A stretch of 64,000 nt of DNA from assembly GCA_039720395.1 (NCBI GenBank), contig CM077833.1, positions 20,211,133 to 20,275,132 of the forward strand, read 5' to 3'. The notes below the pieces were generated by a model, which had not been told where the DNA came from, did not search any database, and saw nothing but the letters and a program-made list of their open reading frames with translations. The first letter of the stretch is position 1. Each line of letters starts with the position of its first letter. The DNA comes from Liquidambar formosana (taxonomy: Eukaryota; Streptophyta; Magnoliopsida; Saxifragales; Altingiaceae). A program made the position numbers and the translations under genes. This document shows, piece after piece, positions 58,716 through 64,000 of the stretch.

Positions 58716-61053
58716 TTACACTTCAAAGGCTTGAACAATTGCAGAAGCCTCATCATCCATCTCAATTTTATCATTCTCCATCATTTTAAGGATGTCAAGA
58801 GCTGGTCTCTGAGTACAGAGATGCATTCTAAGCAAGGATTTATAGAGTGGCAAACTTGCAAGACCCAGACACTGAATGACCCTAAAATACTGATTTGCCT
58901 CTTCAAAATTCCCATGCTTCTCAAAGTACTCTGCAATGGCCATCACAATGGTATGCGATGGTTGCCATTCACAATGTTTCAACATGGCAAATCCTTTCTT
59001 CATAGCAGTGATGGCTTTATCCATATTTTGGATTTTCACCCATCCCTCCATGAGAATCTCCCAAGTCTTATAATTCGGACATCCACCTTTCTCCAATGTG
59101 TGGAGATGTAATGACTCAGCTTTGTCCATCAATCCATTCCTCATGTATGCACCTAAAAGGACATTGGAGACTCTAATGTCATACTTCCAACACTTGGACT
59201 CCCACTCCATAAAAATCCTCTCAGCTTCTGCAAGATCACCAAGCTTTACCAAACATGACAATATACACATGTAATTGGTGCATGTCATTCTCCCTCGTAC
59301 CACTTTACTAGCTTCCCAAAGCCGTAGAACTCCCTCCTTATTGTTCAAAGAGGCATAAAGAGTAATGAGGAAAAAATAACCAAGGCGGTTGCAGGTAGAT
59401 AGCTTCTTTTCCTGCATTTCTTAGGGCCAGAATGGCATTGTCAACGAGGCCTGCCTTCAGATAGACATTGGCCAAGGTAGAAAGGGTGCTCCACCCCACC
59501 TCAACATTTTCATCATTCACCATTTCTTTGAAAACTATTTCTGCTGAAGCAACCCCAGATACCTCACCACATGCACTCATCCAGAGGTTGTAGGAGAGAA
59601 CATTTCGGGGTATCTTGTTTTGCTTCATTTGAAGGATGACAGTGGGTACTTTCTCAAACTGAGATGTTGCCATATAAAGCTTCATCATCTCGTTAAATGG
59701 ATGAGCACTCACAATCAGCCCCAAGCCATTCAGCTTCAGCATGAACGCCTCTGCTTTCTCAGTGGCCCTTTCTTTTACATAAGAATGAAGAAGAGGAAAA
59801 AAGGCAGCTTTCTGTGAAGCAGAGTTGTGTATAGTTTTAAAATACTCCTCGGCCTCCATCAAACCATGAACCTTGATGATTAATTCCAATATAGCGGCAT
59901 GATCAGTTGCTAACATTCGGAACCTGTTTTGAGCTTCCATCCAAGTCAATATCTGCGTATTGACAGAATGAAATATTTAAACCAAAATTAAGCATTACGC
60001 TGATGTAGCTAAGTGAAAAATTGCCCAATGAAACCATTTTATCTGTACTCTATCTGCAAAAACAAGAATTCTTCTACTTTGCATTGTGTTCCAGTCATTA
60101 TTGGAATTAGCAAGGCAATATATGGACAGACTTACAGACCACAGTCACTGAGCCATCATAACTAAAAACCAATAGAAAGAAAAACACCTGCAGGAATATG
60201 GCAGGACCGATGACAAACGAGGATACAAATTAACCATTGCGGACGCATTAGATGAATGTCAAGTGGTTGATATTATCCCTCCAGGACCAGAACTTCTTGT
60301 TTCAGAGGGTGAATCCATCAAACTTGATCAACCATTAACGAGTAATCCTAATGTGGGTGGATTTGGTCAGGGAGATGCAGAAATAGTACTTCAAGATCCA
60401 TCATTAGGAGGAAATATATACATATATATATATATATAAGAAAATATTCATTGAAGTTGCCTTCCAAACACACCCAAAAAACCCAGTGACATTATTCGGA
60501 CAGTGATTACTTTCAGAAATTTTTGCTATAAAAAGGAATAGGAGTACTTCTAAATTCCTAACCAAACAATCCGTCAAGTATTGACGTATTGTGACGAGTA
60601 AAAATGATTGCATCATATTTGCAGAGTAAACCCTAAACGAAGTTTGGGAAGGGATACAAAAAAATCTAACCTCAAGGGCGTGCTTGTAGCGCTGAGATTT
60701 CATGAGTTGTCTAGAGATGCGTCGAAACTCGGAAACCTTGACCTTGTGGCCTTCGTCGACCCAATTTTGAAGCACGGTGGTGGCACTTCGCCTGGAGAAT
60801 TTGAGCCTGAACATCCTGCTCGTGAGGTCGTGTGTTATAGATGATTCATCGAGGATGTCAACTGGTGAGGTGCGTGAGGAGATGGGCCTCCATGAGGTTG
60901 GTGTGCCAAAGAGAGTGAGTGGTGGAGGGCTGATTCTGCGGTTTCACAGTGTTTGTGAGAAGCTATGCTATTTACAGTGTGCGTGTTTATATCAATGAGA
61001 GAAAGAGAGAGCGCTCACCGTCTGAGACTGGCGAGGAAGGAGCGAATCGCCAT
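58716..61053 (-). CDS. P-class PPR protein, mitochondrial type, frameshifted
   Basis: A pentatricopeptide-repeat RNA-binding protein of the small P-class group that includes At1g02370 and At5g09450, expected in mitochondria. Exons: 61053-61019, 60935-60671, 59952-58716. The first two make an Arg/Ser/Pro-rich presequence ([12 protein letters not shown] onward) leading into [20 protein letters not shown], which is family-typical. Repeats follow: [102 protein letters not shown]. At about 59411-59412 one extra G shifts the frame (exon 3 is 1237 nt; 1236 would fit), so the listed frame ends early. The two halves resume homology exactly across this point, giving about 511 residues if continuous. 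It is either a recent pseudogene or a sequence error. The intron between exons 2 and 3 holds a petA fragment. Confidence 0.9.
59411..59412 (-). other. One-base frameshift in PPR exon 3
   Basis: The minus strand reads GCAGGAAAAGAAGC. Removing one G restores LRNAEKKLS and joins the upstream frame (ending NAG) to the downstream frame ([15 protein letters not shown]). Confidence 0.85.
60221..60402 (+). other. petA: Plastid petA (cytochrome f) fragment in nuclear intron
   Basis: An open stretch of about 60 codons reads [34 protein letters not shown] and [12 protein letters not shown], which is the C-terminal half of the cytochrome f lumenal domain, encoded in the chloroplast genome. It is truncated on both sides (no start, and no membrane anchor after QDP). 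The first about 16 codons ([13 protein letters not shown]) match the usual plastid sequence less well than the rest. It lies in the PPR intron, opposite in orientation to that gene, so it is a nuclear insertion of plastid DNA (NUPT) without function. Confidence 0.9.
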
Positions 61054-63098
61054 AGTAGCTGTCTCCGTCCTGTCGAAAACATTAGGTGTAGTTCGGATGT
61101 CACTCTATGAAGTACCTCCAACATGCCATTCAGCCCCCTTCTAAATTTTTTGGGATTCACCTCTATACATATTTTTCGAAAAAAAGGTTTTAAATACCCA
61201 ATTTTTATTTTTTTAATAACAACATAAAGTTTGTTTTATAAAAAAATTATTAGAAATTTGTTTTTATAGATAAAAATGACAATAGATCATTACAAAAACT
61301 GAAAAATGACATAATGCATACTTCTTATTTTATAATTGAGCAAAATCTATGTTTACAACAAAAAAAAAAAAAAAAAAAAAAAAACCAAATAAAATCTAAT
61401 GTTATAATACCGACACAAAAAACAAATAAATAATTTCAATAAAGTGTCACTTAAATATCACTCTTATTAAATTTTTAGGTACAAAATTACTAATCAAATT
61501 AGCATAATCAAGTTTTTCTACCTTATCCTTTTCAATATATAATATAGCTAATCCAATAAATCTTTTTGATGACATGGTGACCCTAATTGAATTTAAAGAG
61601 ATTCATGGGATTTAGAAAGTTTTGTAAGGCTTCTAAATCTTTAGTTTAAATAACATGATGACTCACATATCAAAATTGATTGTATTAATTATTAGAGAAA
61701 CATCAAACTTTGCAAAAAAAAAAAAAGAAAGTTTATTCAAAATCTTTAGTCCTTTCAGCCAAAAATAGTAAATGGTCAAAAAACCTATTTAAACAATCAA
61801 TTTGGGAAAATCATTTTTTAGAAAGTTTTTTAAAATAATGTTTTTTAATGAATCGCATGACCAATTTTCATAAAAACGTTATATATTTTTCATAAAATTT
61901 ATAAATAAAAATTAGTAGGGTATACAAATAAAATTAAAGAGTTTCAATAACAATCCTCTTTGAAAAAAAAAATGAAATATTTTTAATCCTACTACAACGA
62001 TTGGTCCAAAAATGAACCCCTCATTTTTTATCCAAAATATGAGACCCTTGGTGATGGGCCACCTTAGTTGCCTAGGCTTAGAACTTGATGCCATTAGGAA
62101 CCAGACTTGATGCCATTAGGCCTAGCCGCCTAGGGTCCTTTTATATTTTTTTGGCTAACACACAATAACACATAAGAAACACCCAGAAGGTTAGTACAAC
62201 GTAAGGTTAAATTGAATTGTTAATATTATTAGGAGGGATTTGCTTTCTTGAAATCAAGAGAATTATAATAGAATGAAATGAGCTTTTCATAGTACATGTA
62301 GAAAGTAAGTTCCACAAATTCCTTGGTTTCACAAATCTTATAGATTGGTAATTTATTTGACACTTTATTCCCATTCATTGTACTGGAAAATTATACCAAA
62401 AAGAATAATAAACTATACACTTTATTCCTTGATTTTTATAGAAGTTACTCATAAAAAGAATAATAAACTAAAGCATCATATTAACTATCATGTCAGCATG
62501 ATATGATGAAGTGCCAACGCCATTTCATCGACTCATGATAAAACTACACTTTTTTTAAGAAAATGTTATTTTACTTACTTTTTATCAGCTATTTTTACTA
62601 TTTATCTTATGTGTTAAAAATATATAGATAAAAAAAATTATATAAGTTCCAATATAAAATGATAAAAAATTAACGTGGATAGCCTGGTGAGTGAGAAAAT
62701 GTTGGTAAAATAGATGTCTGAAATAGTATTGCCATCCTTATTTTCTTATTTGTTTTATTATTTTTTTTTAAAGGGCTACAATGCCTATAACCTACGCTTG
62801 TAAACCCCACTTGACGGCAAGTATAGTGTTTCATAGACGGTGTTCCAGAGCTTGCGTACCAAGAAAACCCCAACCCGATGAACCGTTATATTAAACCCTA
62901 AACCTCCAGAGAAATACTCTCACTTGAACTTCCCGTCGACGGTGCAATGACGGGATACCGTCTCATCATCTCATCCGATCGTCATTTTTCTTACTTGAAT
63001 TACGACTTCGTTTTCCACCATTTACAAATTCAACCGCAAAAACGATATCTAAAACAGCCACCGTTCGCCTGCCCGGTTCGAATCACTTCGACTCCATA
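61054..63098. other. Intergenic, AT-rich, repeat-like
   Basis: Between the PPR start and the last gene (divergent promoters). It has a poly-A tract at 61361-61384 and other A/T runs. A stretch at about 61790-61960 resembles the right half of the Mutator-like MITE at 53681-54079 (CCAATTTTCATAAAAACGTT versus CCGATTTTCATAAAAATATT, with similar neighbours). An ORF with ATG at 62947 ends at about 63096 and may be an upstream ORF of the following gene. No other gene was seen. Confidence 0.55.
61790..61960. mobile_element. Diverged relative of the foldback Mutator-like MITE
   Basis: Ordered short matches to the right arm of the element at 53681-54079: a GGGAAAATCATTTT-like block, an AATGTTTTTTAATG block, CCAATTTTCATAAAAACG, and an end resembling TTTCAATAACAATCC. 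The left arm and target duplication were not identified. Confidence 0.35.
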
Positions 63099-63735
63099 AT
63101 GGGCAGATTCAGCTGGCTAGGGTTTGCCTCCAAATCCCTTTCCCAGATTCGCCTTGTAAGTCTATCAATTACTCATGCCAATATGCTTTGCCTTTTGCGA
63201 TTCCTTTACCCTCCGTTCGGTTGCCGAGAAAATGGAAGGAAAGCAAAAACGCAACTGAACTAACCCAAATTATTAATTTAATTTATTTTAGTGTTTTTTT
63301 TCCCCCGTATAACATAATACATTTCTCTCGGAAACCAAGCAGGGTATTAGTAATTCACGGGCTTGCTTGCAGTGTCGGCGGCATTTGGTTTCCTCTATGA
63401 TTTTAGAATCGCCAATTGATCGAGGAGATTGGAATGCAACGTTAACAGCATTGCGACGAGCTTTGTTTGGCGCCCGAAGTAAGCACTTGACTTCATTTTT
63501 GCGGAAAATTGCCAAAACTATATTAGAAGTGCTTCTCGACGGTTTAGCTCAAGTTTGTTTTATGGTGTCAACTCGGGCTATTTGTACTGTGGCCTGGGTT
63601 TGATTCATAATTTCTATGCTTGGCTCGGTTCTGGTTCACGAGAGACCAGTAGGGGAAGCTTTCCAGCTAGTTTGAGTCCTATACACCCAGAAATTTAACA
63701 TTGTACGTTGTTTTGGAATATATGTATATAAATGT

Positions 63736-63768
<33 letters not shown>

Positions 63769-64000
63769 ACCAAAGCTAAGCTATATATATACAACAAATT
63801 ATTCTTGTTTCACTCTGTCATTTTATTCCTATTTAGAAGCAATTATTGATATAATTTTTGCTGAGATAATTTCTTAGGCTCATGTTAACGAGATCTGAAA
63901 TATAATTTCTTTATGGATATTGATTTATCAATTGCTATTGATATGTATATGCCTTCCTTTCTTTCGTTGTTGTCAGCTTTGCACAGTTGCAGTTTTGTTA
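63099..64000 (+). CDS. 5' end of an unidentified gene, cut by window
   Basis: The ATG at 63099 opens MGRFSWLGFASKSLSQIRL and meets a good donor (CTT|GTAAGTC) at 63155/63156. The short, basic, hydroxylated N-terminus could be a presequence. A possible second exon starts after CTTGCAG at 63372 and reads open (ILESPIDRGDWNATLTALRR) to a potential donor GTAAGC near 63479, but that link is a guess. A CA repeat lies at 63738-63766. I do not recognise the protein; the rest of the gene is outside the window. Confidence 0.45.
63738..63766. repeat. (CA)n microsatellite
   Basis: A CA run of about 29 bp in the presumed intron of the right-edge gene. Confidence 0.95.

Noticed and set aside
60404..60814. 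PPR start at the ATG at 60814
   Set aside because: The frame continues upstream through a good acceptor (60935) to a 35-nt first exon starting at 61053, yielding a proper presequence. The ATG at 60814 is internal.
1..64000. CRISPR arrays, operons, prophage or other prokaryotic systems
   Set aside because: Repeats present are microsatellites, MITEs and segmental copies; genes are intron-bearing and plant-like throughout.

Overview
The window is nuclear DNA of a flowering plant, almost certainly a eudicot. Most genes are split by GT-AG introns, the intergenic DNA is AT-rich, plant-type MITEs, hAT, Mutator-like, LINE and SINE pieces are common, and every recognisable protein is closest to land-plant families (plastid-targeted PPOX/NAD(P)HX epimerase fusion, PEPKR2, tau-class GST, PPR, GT61). 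I cannot name the species. Nothing here is prokaryotic or viral, and there is no operon logic. The genes are mostly housekeeping or metabolic neighbours that share a chromosome arm rather than a pathway.

Layout. 1-5.1 kb is gene-free repeat-rich DNA with a Tourist-like MITE. 5.2-12.5 kb (minus) is a complete 14-exon pyridoxamine 5'-phosphate oxidase with an N-terminal NAD(P)HX-epimerase domain. 13.6-27.8 kb is a direct tandem segmental duplication of about 7 kb. Each copy carries an intact six-exon FSH1/OVCA2-type serine hydrolase (minus). After the duplication, copy A gained a 1.04 kb hAT-like element and copy B a 1.45 kb Mutator-like element holding gene-like DNA. 29.4-33.5 kb (plus) is a BET1-like SNARE with a 550-bp tandem duplication in an intron and a one-base frameshift in exon 2. 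33.9-35.7 kb (minus) is a two-exon GT61 glycosyltransferase whose membrane anchor lies out of frame. 37.2-42.1 kb (minus) is the kinase PEPKR2, its large first intron filled with LINE, hAT and SINE-like pieces. 42.1-47.4 kb is a transposon nest with at least five elements whose target-site duplications can be read, including a three-level nested insertion. 47.6-53.0 kb (plus) is plastid SAICAR synthetase (PUR7), with a frameshifted transit-peptide region. 53.7-54.1 kb is a long foldback Mutator-like MITE. 55.1 and 57.1 kb (plus) are two tandem tau GSTs: the first has a nonsense codon beside the catalytic serine, the second an altered C-terminus. 58.7-61.1 kb (minus) is a mitochondrial-type P-class PPR gene with a one-base frameshift, and a plastid petA fragment (NUPT) sits in one of its introns. 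The right edge holds the first exon of a gene that leaves the window.

Main conclusions. I do not see an undescribed molecular system. The most informative observations are: (1) the 7-kb tandem duplication, with a near-empty site for the hAT insertion; (2) the petA-derived insertion in the PPR intron; (3) the nested transposons with matching target-site duplications; and (4) single-base frameshifts or frame conflicts in four otherwise well-conserved single-copy-type genes (BET1-like, PPR, PUR7 N-terminus, GT61 N-terminus), a pattern that suggests assembly indel errors and should be checked before any of them is called a pseudogene. Exon borders were worked out by hand from splice sites, reading-frame continuity and family conservation. 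Family comparisons are from general knowledge; no alignment or search was run.
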